A DNA stretch of 64,000 nucleotides from Xiphydria camelus (taxonomy: Eukaryota; Arthropoda; Insecta; Hymenoptera; Xiphydriidae): positions 27,258,827 to 27,322,826 of the forward strand of contig OY783196.1 of NCBI GenBank assembly GCA_963678675.1. Reading direction: 5' to 3'. The notes under the pieces are model-generated. The model saw nothing but the letters and a program-made list of their open reading frames with translations. It searched no databases and was not told the DNA's origin. Below, one piece after another: positions 48,501 through 58,992 of this stretch. How positions within the stretch are numbered: position 1 is the stretch's first letter; the number at the start of each line of letters is the position of its first letter. Position numbers and translations under genes: made by a program.

Positions 48501-51500
48501 TTGTCATAAATCGCAGATAGAGGAGCTGTACACTGCCCTGGTATACCTTACTCAGCATCAAATCGGTTTTGACGTCACAAATGAGTGCGGCCAGGATGCA
48601 CTGCTCAATCACCTGCAACAGGCGTTCAAGGTGGACGATCAAATGCACGAGCGAGTGTTGGAAGAAGCACGGAATATGGAGGTAAAGCTTCCTTTCGGGT
48701 GCAATTTTGAAATCTACCGTTTATATTTCATTTTCCATTTCTTACTCGCCTTTTTATCGCGAATTATGCAGGCTCCGGAAACTCATCTCAATGTAGAAGT
48801 CATCGAAGCCAAAGAACTCGTATCGAAGGACGCCAATGGCAAGAGCGATCCTTTTTGTGCACTTTACCTCGAATCCGCTCCAACTAGAAGATACAATACT
48901 GCCGTTAAGACTGCCACTCTTAATCCCGTCTGGGAAGAGCATTTTGAATTGTTAGTATTGAAAAATTGAAAAAATATTTCGCGACTTATTTCAATATTCA
49001 CTGAAACCAATTTTCATGATGTTTTTATTTTAATGCAAATTCATGAAGTGTATTTCTTTCGATCACAGGCCGCTGATTGAAACAGTCAACGATGTGCTGT
49101 ACCTCGAAGTGTGGTGAGTGTTTTCTAATAGAATCAGTAACGTGCGAATATATTATCAATTGATACATTTAAAAAATGTCGCAGAATTAACTCCTTTTCA
49201 TATTCTCAGGGACTTTGACGCAGCTGAGACGGTCCCGGAGAAGATGAGCAAGGTCAAGGACGTAAAAGGAGTTCGCGGTCTAGTGAAACTTGCCAAAGAA
49301 ATCGCGGTGACAGCAACGACTGGTAGTCATGACAATGAATTCATCGGACGCATTCAAATTCCATTGAAGGTACATACTCAATTCCCTCGGTCTCGATAAA
49401 TCGTACCAAAATATCTATTAAAAATAAGAAATTAAATAACAAATTAACGTATAAATCTACTTCTGTACTTTTGTAGGATATTCCAGTCACGGGACACACC
49501 TCGTGGTACTCATTAGAAAAGAAGAATAAGACAAAACGAAGAGGCGTGGTAAGGCTGAGGCTAGCGTTCAGTGCGGAGCACAATGCTCAAGTAGCCGCGC
49601 AGGAACACCGGCACCTCTTGAGAATCCTGTTGCTCTACGAGCTCGAATCGGAGAAGGTCGAGAAGTACTGCTGGTCTGGTCGTTGGTCGGGCCCAGCCGA
49701 GGCCCTAATACTTCAACATCGTGCTCAACGGGGCTTGCTCACCAGGAACGTCTCCTTGGCCAAATGGGTCGAGTTCTCCAGAGTTCATCAGGAATATCCG
49801 TTGAGCTTCATGCTCTTCGATAAGCTGGCGTTGGAATTGCTCAGGCCTATGGACAGTGGCCTCTTCTCCAACGACGAGATCAGACTCTTCTGGGAGGCCA
49901 CGAAGAAGCTTCTTCACTCTTGCCTCAACAGTATTCGGAAGATACGGAAGCTTACGGTTGGCGATAAGAATGTATTCAACCAGTTAGCTGCTATTTTAGG
50001 GTGAGTCTCTGATTTTTTTATCAATCCTGATAAAGATACTTGCGTGAAGTGTCTGATAGAGTAGCTAATCGATGGTAAACTTTTGTTTCAGAACCTTATC
50101 TTCCGTGGCATCATTGAAGATACCCGAAGATTTCGAACTCTTCCCTCCGAAGATGTACGGATGGCTACCGGAAGCCGAGGAAGAAATAAATATGGACGTT
50201 ATGCGAGCGTTGGAATTGACTGTCGTCCAAGGTGGAGTCGAATGGTATTTAATAAATTGATTGATTACTTTTAGATGCGTTATAGGTGAAGGCTCACAAA
50301 GTGGCATACATTTAATTTTAATTCAAGGTTCGATCACATTCTAAAAAATAATTCCGTGGAAGGGGAAGCCGATGAGGATGCACTAAAGTACCATATCAGA
50401 GTGATTCAATTAGTCAGAGCTGATCTGCAACGTGCAATTGAATATTACGATAAGTTATTCATCAAGTAAGTCCAAAAATTTAAGAATCGATGAATTATAT
50501 TGTAGCATTTTAGTAAAAGCTTCGTTAATGTATCAATTTTTCTTCTATAGGAAAATTAATTTTCCTTACGCGAGAACACTCTATATCATGTACGAGAAGA
50601 GGATCAGCGATATGTGCATGATCATCGTGGAAGACGTGTGCGCCAGGCTCAAACGTATCGAAATCGATAGTAGAGATGAGGTAGAGTTGTCTCTCGGCAC
50701 CACACTCTTCGAGTTATACCTGACGCTTCAAAGATACGCTGTGTAAGTATGGCAATGACTTCATCTTGGTGAAAAAATTGTCCCGTGATTAATTAATTCA
50801 ACTTCTAATCGATTACTCCAGTTTGGGTCGAATGCTCTGTACGGAGGGACTCGATCACATGAAGATCCAGAGTTACCACGAGTGGTTCATGACGGGCGTG
50901 GCCCACTGGCTCGATATCGCCGTCTACAAGGCCCTCAAGAGGATAGACAGAGCAGTAGAATTCGACTCCCTTCAACCCTTCGATGATATGTCGCAGTACA
51001 GTTCTAGCGCGGTCGACACTCTATCCATATTCTACCAGGTCAAGGTCTTTTGGACGCAGCTCGCCTGGCCTGACATCGAGGGTTCCTATACCTTCATTGC
51101 CAAGATCATCGACGTAAGTTTTTGTGACGTCTCTTAGTCCAAATTATCGGAAGAAAGAATACAAGTGAATACGAGGACTAGCACTTTATACTATATTGCG
51201 ATTAACTACTTAACAGGACATTTGCAAGTGCTCCGTGGAATATGCAGACAAAATGGCAAGAAAAGCTGAAGATGTGACGGAGCTGGAGCAGCTCGATAAC
51301 GAGAGCGGAGTCTACGAGAAGAAATTCGAGGTGTCCGACGCCTGGTGCTACGCCATCAACAATATAGACTACATCAGAACGTCCATCGGTCCTCTGGCGA
51401 GCGATTTAGGACTACAGGGCATAATCGACTCTCTAGGAGAGAACAAAACGCAGCAGGAGGCCGATCGCTGCCGAGAGACCTTGCAGTTGATCATTGACAA

Positions 51501-53450
51501 CGCCACGGAGACCGTCAAAGACAAGATTCTCGAGATGCTGGAAGTGGTGGCACGTAAGATGGCACCTGCCATTAACAGGTGAGGCAATCGATCTCTCCCG
51601 CCTTTCTTCACTCTATGGAGTATCTCTTCTGAGGTATACTTCTTCGATTCAGATATCTCATGGAAGGCGCCGAGCTTATAGACACGGAGAGCAACGCGAT
51701 GGACAGACTCATGCAATATCTCGACTCGAATCTCATCACCTTGCGCGACAACCTAAACGAGGACAACTTCCAGAGGATCCTCCTCGTCATTTGGGAAACT
51801 GTGGCGCAAATGCTGTATGAACTGGTGAACAATAATTTGGAGGTAATATTGGAAAATTCTCTAATTATTCTCTCTTCATCTCATTGTGGGACCATGACGA
51901 AATAGGAAGAGACTCGTTTTCAACATTCGCGTAACCGCATCCATTTTTGACATTTCGCAGAAGAGAAGACCGCCCTCGTTCTACTCGAACCTCCATCGCA
52001 CCCTCCACTCCCTCATCAGCTTCTTCAACCCTGAAGCGGACGAGGCGGCGAACCTGCAGGTGCTAGAGAGGATAGAACACCTGCTGAAGCTTCACGGACT
52101 CGAGACCGCTGAACTGATCCACCAATACAACTTTGAGAGGTTAAAGGAGCAGAAGGAAATGGAGGACGCGCCCTATGGTCAGATCACCGTCAAGGCCCAC
52201 TTCATCGACAACTCGCTGATGGTCCAGATCTTGAACGCCAGAAATCTCAAGCCCATGGATAGCAACGGTAAGCGCAGTGCCCTGTACACACTGATTTTCT
52301 TGATCCTCCCTTACAAAAATTCTCTTACGCGCGAGTAGCGAGCGGGCAGAACCAAATCGCGAACAGGGCGCCACCCTCTCTGCCAGTATCGGGCGAAAGG
52401 CGTCCTCCCGTATTAAGAACCCGAAGAATCACGACTTTCTTTCGATTTTATAGGCAATTTTATAGGCAAGCTGTCAACTCTAGAGCGTAAACTGCACTCA
52501 AAGTCGAAAGAAAGACTAAAAAGAGAGGGAAAGTCAAGTATGTAACGTAAACTCTTCATCCACCGTACGACACACTTCACGACTGCCTGCTCTCGCGTCT
52601 TCGGCATGTAGGAATTACAGATTGCATGGCACGAAAGAGATAGACACGTTCGAGTAGAGTAGTTCGGCGACGATATATGTACAGGATGTTATAATTACGC
52701 AATCGATTATGGAAATATTTTTAAGCACGGATCTCTTCGTTCATTAAGTAGATCACCACCGTGCATGCATCGTATCGCATTGGGATTTCTCGGATCTTTT
52801 CGCTTCGAACCTATCGCGTTAAGAGGGTCGTCTTTTTCAGGAAAATGTGATTCCTACATCAAGGTGAAACTACTCCCGGAGGAAAAATTTGCTCAAACCA
52901 AAGCGCCGAAGACGCGCGTGCAGAAGGAGAGTCTCTTCCCGCTCTTCGACGAGTCGTTCAACATGTAAGTACCTACAATTATTACTTTTCGCCTGATATA
53001 TGGTTTCATCCGTCTATTTGTTTATTACTGCACGACTTGAAATAAACATTCATCGATCGACTCCACTCTTTTTCAGTCCTCTTACAGGCGAACAGAGGGA
53101 CACGAAGGACGCTATACTTGTATTCGAATTAAAAGATAAGGACTTCCTGAGGTCGAGGTTCATGGCCGAGGCTTTCCTACCGTTCAGTGAAATCCCTGAA
53201 ACGGGACCAGACCGAGGGTTGGACTCTCTCGAGCAAGTCCATCTCAAGCTTTCGCGTCCCACGAATAAAAGTGAGTAAAAAAAGAATTCGAAAATATTAT
53301 CTGACAGATGTCGAACGCCATTCAATTGTCCATTAATCGAATTTCGATTTTTCAGATACCGACGTAGTACGGGCACTCGGTCATCGCAAGGGAGACAGTC
53401 AAGCTACGGACTTTATCAACAGACTCAACAGCAAAATAGATTCCAGATAA
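42558..53450 (+). CDS. stac: Unc-13-4 / Staccato (Munc13-4/BAIAP3 family), main form
   Basis: A priming factor for fusion of secretory lysosome-type and dense-core vesicles; the Drosophila homologue acts in tracheal lumen fusion. Exons: 42558-42700, 43182-43422, 48517-48681, 48772-48950, 49069-49113, 49210-49369, 49477-50000, 50092-50244, 50328-50465, 50551-50742, 50822-51113, 51217-51578, 51653-51842, 51961-52267, 52841-52964, 53077-53270, 53356-53450. Every junction is in phase, giving 1167 aa. Domains in order: an acidic linker; C2A (LNVEVIEAKELVSKDANGKSDPF ... NPVWEEHF) with loop Asp residues kept; an MHD1 region (EWFMTGVAHWLDIAVYKAL, SAVDTLSIFYQV); MHD2 (MDRLMQYLDSNLITLRDNL, VAQMLYELVN); and C2B (VQILNARNLKPMDSNGKCDS, FELKDKDF). 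No C1 domain or calmodulin site is seen, as expected for this subfamily. The first exon (MAHFEKLGEKHPYYAIAAA) is one of several alternatives. The join 43422-48517 spans a 5-kb intron and is supported by phase only. Confidence 0.93.
48204..48323 (+). CDS. stac: Unc-13-4 gene, alternative first coding exon 1f (short isoform)
   Basis: ATG at 48204 directly follows an in-frame TGA and has no acceptor AG before it, so it looks like a true start rather than an internal exon. It encodes MVRPGMLAGAGTLTRKRNTF and then RGVPKAELERRTNAILQAMT (40 codons), ending at donor ACG|GTGAGT in phase 0, which fits exon 48517. This would give a form of about 1079 aa lacking the acidic exon 43182-43422. A TTTAAA box near 47900 is a possible promoter element. 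A cryptic internal acceptor cannot be excluded. Confidence 0.6.
52454..52537 (+). CDS. stac: Candidate 84-nt cassette exon in the C2B domain of Unc-13-4
   Basis: Inside the 573-nt intron between the exons ending 52267 and starting 52841. Acceptor TTTCTTTCGATTTTATAG, donor TCAA|GTATGT, phase 1 at both ends, 84 nt with no stop in the join. Inclusion inserts NFIGKLSTLERKLHSKSKER plus LKREGKSR after DSNG in calcium-binding loop 1 of C2B. The insert is strongly basic. A second TTTTATAG acceptor 12 nt downstream would remove four residues in frame. No transcript evidence is available. Confidence 0.55.
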
Positions 53451-53679
53451 TCATCGACAGTCCCAGAGGATACTTAATCGCGAAATACGAGTATATTTCA
53501 GGACTTCTCTCCCCCTACAGGGGAAGAAGTATGCATTTCTTAGGCTGTGCTCGATTATCGAAACACCCTCGTCCCTCCCTCGGAATCGTGAAACAACACG
53601 TATTTTGATCCTTCACGAAACGCAAAGGCTGAGTACAAGTGTTACTTATGAGGGAGAACATTTGTTACGATCTGACTAT

Positions 53680-53685
53680 TTTATT
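53680..53685 (-). terminator. Possible AATAAA of the convergent minus-strand gene
   Basis: TTTATT on the plus strand, AATAAA on the minus strand, lies 222 nt beyond the stop codon of the gene ending at 53907. If used, its 3' UTR overlaps that of Unc-13-4. Confidence 0.4.
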
Positions 53686-53860
53686 ATTTCGCGTTACTCG
53701 AAACGCGTAAGACGACATTCGCATCGAATTGATATCATCGTCATTTTCATTCGCGCTGCCCAATGGCAACTTTGCAATTAAACTTTATCGATGTAAATAA
53801 GACTTTGTATCACAAATATTTATATTAGATATACATACATATATAAGTACTGTAAGAGCG

Positions 53861-53866
53861 AATAAA
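53861..53866 (+). terminator. AATAAA polyadenylation signal of the Unc-13-4 gene
   Basis: AATAAA lies 411 nt after the stop at 53450. It comes only 41 nt before the last coding base of the convergent gene on the other strand. Confidence 0.65.
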
Positions 53867-53906
53867 ATTGTCAACAAAACTGAAATTCCTCCCGAGGTAC
53901 GATGTA

Positions 53907-55836
53907 TTATTTTCTTCTTCGTCGGCGTCTTTTAATCCTTTCCCTCTTGAGATCGCATCGGGGATAAAGGGAGACGCAATCCGCCCCACCGAGGCCCAAA
54001 ACGGCAGCGTTCACAGAATCCAACATTGCCGACCAACGTGATCTCTTCTGTATCCTGCCGGATACCCAGCTCATTCCTAAACTACAATCGATACGATAAG
54101 TCCGAGTATAAGTTCATAGGTAGAATCTCTCCTATCCGGAGCGAAAAAGCAGAATCTCACCTCCAAACGGGCATCCAGATTCGTTGACCACCGGTGGTCT
54201 CCTTCGAGTGACTATTATCCTCGCAGAGAACTCTGCGCAAGCAATTCCCACCGTCCCTCTCGGCCACAAGAGCCGCTTCGATCGATCGCAACACTCGGTG
54301 AGACATTTCGTTGAGTTCTGCATTTCCAGCGTAGGATAGGGGTGGCGCGGCGGATGCGTGACGTTTATATCGACTTCCGTCTATGTCCGCCTGTACGAAG
54401 GCCGCTGCGGTAACAGTGGGTGTATTCTGGAGACCGAAATGACAGATCCTCGAATTTTCTCTCAAAATTGACATTAATGGTGAACCGTTGAGTCTGCTAT
54501 CAATTTATACAAACGTTATCGATCTTACCGTGACGTTCATTATTAACTGAATGAGGAAAAGACCGAAAGCTAGGAACGCCAGGGCAGTCAGGGCGATTTC
54601 GAAAAAATCCCTCGTCGAGAGATCGTGCCCCTTCCCCTTCCCGTGGTACACCGGCCTATGGTAATGCTCATGGTCGTCCACGTGATGATTGGGCACGGTG
54701 TAGTGATGTTCTTCGTGGAAAGTGGGAAAAAATTCTCCATGATGACCGAAGTAATCGCCGTAATTGTAATTGTGTCCTGACGCAGACGAAATCATGCGAT
54801 CTGAATGGAGAAGAAAGTAATTGGCACTACGTGCGTCTCTTTATGGAATACCGCCGGCAAATATCGCTGGTCCTGCGAATAGGCAACCCCGCTATACAGG
54901 ATCGTATAGCGCAGAACACCCCGTATTCATTCTAGAGCGAATTACCTCCGGATGGTTCGAAGTAACCGCCCCCAATTTTACCGGAAGGCAAAGGTGCCGG
55001 CATCGCGTATCCCGTCACTTCTCCGTCGAACTCTTCGGCGTCTTCTTCGTCATCGTCGTCGCGTCTCACGCCCTGTTTCTTCTTGGCCTTCCTTCGGGGC
55101 GCGTAATGACGATAGATATCATTGAGCGTTGTCGTTCTGCAATTATGAAACGTTAAAATAAATATGGCGGTGTGACGAAGAGATGCGGTAAATCGTTATA
55201 AAGTTCCACAGGTGCGACGGAAGAAGTATTGTTCGTATTCAGGAAAATATGGAGTACGGTAGACAAGTGCAGGCGTCTTTTAATTATTTCAGAAACGCAG
55301 CATAACTTTACCGTTGCAACCAATTTTTGTATTTCGAACTTCCTTCATCCGAGAGAAGCTTATCGTGAATCGTCACATTTTCTTCACCCAAAAAATCGTC
55401 CAAAGAGTCCGTCGTGGAACCTGCTAAGACCAAACGACGCTTTATTCTGGGCGGACCGACTTCCTTGAAGATTTCTTCGGCTATGAAACCGTGACATAGA
55501 TATTCGTTCATTCTCTTCCTATAAAAAAAAATTAGCTACCTAATGATGTAGAAATAAATGAAATCTTTATATACGAGGAATGAAAGAATACCTGTGATAC
55601 TCCATTTCGTAAAACGCAACGTCGAACGTTCCATCTGTGACGATGTCTTCCTTCGCTTTCGTATCATTTTCGGCCTCGCGTTGCTCCATGAGCAAGAAGG
55701 ATCCAGGTAGAAGATCCGCGGATAATATATCGTTCCGATCGACGCAAAATTCATTTCCGTCGTCGAAACATTCCTGGCCGAGAAACCCTCGCAACTGAAG
55801 CAAGAAAATTAAGATTTCTACGCGGCGTCTTGACAT
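53907..55836 (-). CDS. His-rich membrane protein of unknown function, six exons
   Basis: Exons on the minus strand: 55836-55592, 55518-55312, 55136-54946, 54800-54529, 54426-54161, 54081-53907. All five junctions agree in phase, giving 451 aa. The N-terminus MSRRRVEILIFLLQLRGFLG resembles a signal peptide, followed by QECFDDGNEFCVDRND. Then come a basic/acidic stretch (RRKAKKKQGVRRDDDDEEDA), a Gly/Tyr/His-rich part (HNYNYGDYFGHHGEFF, HHVDDHEHYH), one membrane segment (about residues 279-302, FFEIALTALAFLAFGLFLI), and a tail with CLRRVLCED (Cys 367 and 373) and GADCVSLYPRCD, ending in a run of Arg/Lys. The C-x5-C plus later Cys pair resembles the ending of several insect-specific extracellular families, but I do not recognise a named one. 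The last acceptor (54082) was chosen because it alone keeps frame with SLGMSWVSGRIQKRS. Location at a membrane is inferred. Confidence 0.85.
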
Positions 55837-56842
55837 TTCAAACGCTACGCTAAAACTGAATATAAAACGGAGCAGAGTCCTCGGTAACGATGCGGCTAGT
55901 GTGACACGCTCGTGGATATGATAATCTCTTTGTCCGGCACAGAAGTAATTGCTCTAACTGTAACTAACCATTAGTTTGCGTTACAAAGAGAAGTAATCCT
56001 TAAAACGGTTGGACTTAGAGAGATAATTGGGTTTCGATGATTCACGCTGCGACGAATTAATATGCAGGACGAATTTTCTACGTTTTTATTTAAAGAGAGA
56101 TTTTACTTTGAATTATATTTTTTTCATCAAAATATTATTTATACTTATATGAACGCGTAGTAAATATCGTTGAATTTTCGGAATTAATTTAAATCCGAGA
56201 AATTAAAATCAAGATTGTGTGACGGGTACCAATACCGTACAAATATCCTGCGTCAAGCCCACATGCAAATAAAAGGATCGGCGCGCGTGCATAAACCCAT
56301 ATATACACATATAGATCTCTTTCGGTAATCCCCTATCGTCTGGTGACACCATCGCGAGCGATCTGCATGGAATCCGACACCCGTGATTAAATACGTTTAT
56401 TAAAAACCACTTACAACGCTCTTATGAATGTTTTAGGAACGAGGGTTCGAGCGGCGAGGGTGGGTCGAGTCGGGGTGGTAAGATGGGGTAATGGGGGCTT
56501 TGTTCCCTTGGGAACTGGCTCACCTGTCTAATATCTCGCGAGAGAGTGGCTATATTTATATACCTATAGCTGCCAGTTTCACACCGGGCTTGAAAATTAA
56601 TCGCCGGTTCTCCCGGCAAATCCTAGAGTTTTCTTAGATCGAAATGCTCGTCACTGCTGCAATGGTACGATTGCCATTCGCTCCATACATAAGAGTGTAG
56701 AAACTTGTTTACAAAATATATCCGAAGTATAATTAATTTCCTATTATTCGTTTCTCTCGTAGTTCGTATAAATAAATTTTTATTTCTATCTTCAATTTGA
56801 TACATTTTTAATCTCGCGCAAAATCTTCCATCGTACACGGAA
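55837..56842. other. Non-coding stretch upstream of the membrane-protein gene
   Basis: AT-rich; presumably contains the promoter of the minus-strand gene. No motif or exon stands out. Confidence 0.45.
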
Positions 56843-56935
56843 ATAGTATCTTACGTCATTAGGCGGGAATCCGAGGTTTTTTCATACTGTGTTTAATTAG
56901 GTCGTATCAGGAGGCATGGTGAGGGGACGAGGCTA
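56843..56935. repeat. Left-end copy of a foldback element
   Basis: Begins ATAGTATCTTACGTCATTAGGCG and continues TGTGTTTAATTAGGTCGT to GGGGACGAGGC. It matches the left half of the complete element at 57713-57880, in the same orientation about 870 bp away, but then diverges, so it is a partial copy or the left end of a longer element. Confidence 0.7.
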
Positions 56936-57329
56936 GCCGAAGGATAGGGCATATTGTAGTAATTTGTAAGTTTTAGACATTTTAAATTTCCTTTGATAGA
57001 CGGCGCCTTCAGGGCTGCTTCTCAGAAGTATGTATTTCAGTTCTAAGAATTTAATTTTGAACGATTGATGACAAGAGCATGTTTAGAAGACTGATATGCA
57101 GGACTATCTGGATTAATTCAAACATCGTGATGACTCTGATGAGAAAAAAGATTCAAGGATCAACTCTTTCTTTAAGTTTGTAGCTCGAAGGATGAGAAAA
57201 AATTTTCAGAGCGCTATGGCGAAGCAATCCATAGGAGTTTATGCTTCCAACTTCCACGCACATTAAATTACAATTTTTGATGTTTTTAAAGATATTGTGA
57301 TGTAGCGACGCGTGAGGTCGCTATCTCAT

Positions 57330-57604
57330 GGCGGAGCATTTCGTCCCGGAGTCGGCCTGTGGACTCGTCAGTAGGCCGACTCCTGCCTTAGACGCTTTGT
57401 GTTTCTCCGTGAGGGACACAAATCCAATTGTCCTATACGGCTAAACTACTCTTACAAGAGCTGAAAACTGGAACTCGCGACTGCCAAGATCGATCGCCAT
57501 GTTATCGGCGGAGCATTTCGTCCCGGAGTCGGCCTGTGGACTCGTCAGTAGGGCTAGCTAGGCCGACTCCTGACTTAGACGCTCTGTGGTCCTCCGTGAT
57601 GGAC
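57330..57604. repeat. Two direct copies of a 90-bp GC-rich module
   Basis: Copy 1 is 57330-57418, copy 2 is 57507-57604. Both begin GGCGGAGCATTTCGTCCCGG and contain the hairpin GAGTCGGCCTG ... TAGGCCGACTC; copy 2 has an 8-nt insertion in the loop. Both end near CTCCGTGA.GGAC. Surrounding sequence also has GTCGC/GGTCGC and GGAGTCGGCGCC pieces. The family is unknown. Confidence 0.75.
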
Positions 57605-57712
57605 GGGAAGTTACGTTCTTATATAGTAACTGCACCGTTGTCGGACTACCGAGAGCCGAGAGGAGTCGGCGCCACCTGGTGTCGGGCCGCCACAGTAATT
57701 TAAAGATCAAAC

Positions 57713-57880
57713 AATAGTATCTTATGTCATTAGGCGGAAATCCAAGGTTTTTTCAAACTGTGTTTAATTAGGTCGTAACATGAGGCATGGGGCGAGCCTC
57801 GTCCCCTCACCATGCCACGTGCTACGACCTAAACACAGTCTTAAAAGTCCGAGGATTTAAGCCGAATGACATATACTATT
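57713..57880. repeat. Complete foldback element with AATAGTAT ends
   Basis: Left arm AATAGTATCTTATGTCATTAG is paired with right arm CGAATGACATATACTATT. The inner arms share TGTGTTTAATTAGGTCGT and ACGACCTAAACACA, and the centre folds on GGCGAGCCTCGTCCCC. It is non-coding. Confidence 0.75.
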
Positions 57881-58085
57881 TTTTCTCACGAATGCCCATT
57901 TCTCAAAACAGAACAAACAGAAGTATACACGGCTCATTTCACGTTGCGTTTATCAGTTTGGAAAAAGGACTCACTTCGTACTAAGCAATCTTTAACAGCC
58001 TGCGGACTCCCGATCGGTGTCACGCGGGAAAAACGCCATCTTACGGTCTAAAAATAGACTGGAAAAGGCCTCGAAATGGGTATGA

Positions 58086-58380
58086 GTAAGGAAAAAAATA
58101 ATTTTTTGCAGTCTCAGCAACATTACGTTTGCTGAGGACTTTTTGCTATCATGACAGAAATATTACGTGGCAGTTGAAGATACGTTCAATGATAGTAAAT
58201 GTAACTACAATCGCAGTTAAATTTTTTTCGGTAAAAATATTTGCTATCCCAACAAATATTTTGACTAAATATTATTGAACATATATTTTGCTACCACAGA
58301 TAATACATTTGTCATGATGACAAGGAATTCTCAGCAAAACCTAGTTTTATTAAAACTGCAAAACCATTTTTTTCCGTGTA
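58086..58380. repeat. Foldback MITE, copy 2 (relative at 3571-3865)
   Basis: Starts GGAAAAAAATAATTTTTTGC and ends CATTTTTTTCCGTGTA. It has the same landmark blocks as copy 1: TTTTTGCTATCATGACAGAA, CAGCAAAACCTAGTTTTA, TATTGAACATATATTTTGCT and the AACAAATATT block. It is an imperfect whole-length palindrome without coding capacity. Confidence 0.75.
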
Positions 58381-58908
58381 TCAAGACAGGTAGACATCAT
58401 TCGTTCTCGCGAACTGTCGAGAAATGATTTTTCCTGACTAAACGGCAACGTGTGAAAGAGAAGGCGCGTTGCGCGTCACGCACGAGATCCTACGTAAGTT
58501 TCGCGCGATGCGGACAGACGCGAGCCTCTTCCGGTTCGCCACATGTAGGTGCCGAGTATATCAACGTGCGTGCGTTCACCCCTCGGCCTCCTCAGGTGTG
58601 TGATTGATCGTTCCAATTACCGGGCGCAGCGTGCATTGAAGGCGAAAATGAGCGTCGACCGCCGGGAGAAACGAAGGGATCGCCCTATGTGCGCCGCGAA
58701 AACGACCCTTCCGCCACCTTTAAACGCTTCCACGTTCTAAAAGACCCAACGAAGAGGTTTTTACGCGGTGGTTTCGACGCGTCGCGTCGTCGCGTTTGCC
58801 GTGGCATTCGAAATTTCGACCCGCGACCATTCCCGAGTTCCTTGTGCCTTAGAAATATTGAGGATTCACGCGACACACGTGATGTTTCCAGGAAACGCCG
58901 GACTACTA

Positions 58909-58992
58909 TATCGTCGGCTTGCTTGTAAAACCTTCTAAGTCCTGTAGAAATCATATAGGACTCAGAAGGTTTTACAAGTAAGCCGACGATAT
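58909..58992. repeat. Near-perfect 84-nt hairpin, second example
   Basis: Arms 58909-58944 and 58957-58992 (ATATCGTCGGCTTGCTTG ... CAAGTAAGCCGACGATAT) pair with one or two mismatches around a 12-nt loop. Same total length and ATAT ends as the hairpin at 4164-4247, but a different sequence. It could be a pre-miRNA-like hairpin or a minimal foldback element. Confidence 0.7.
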
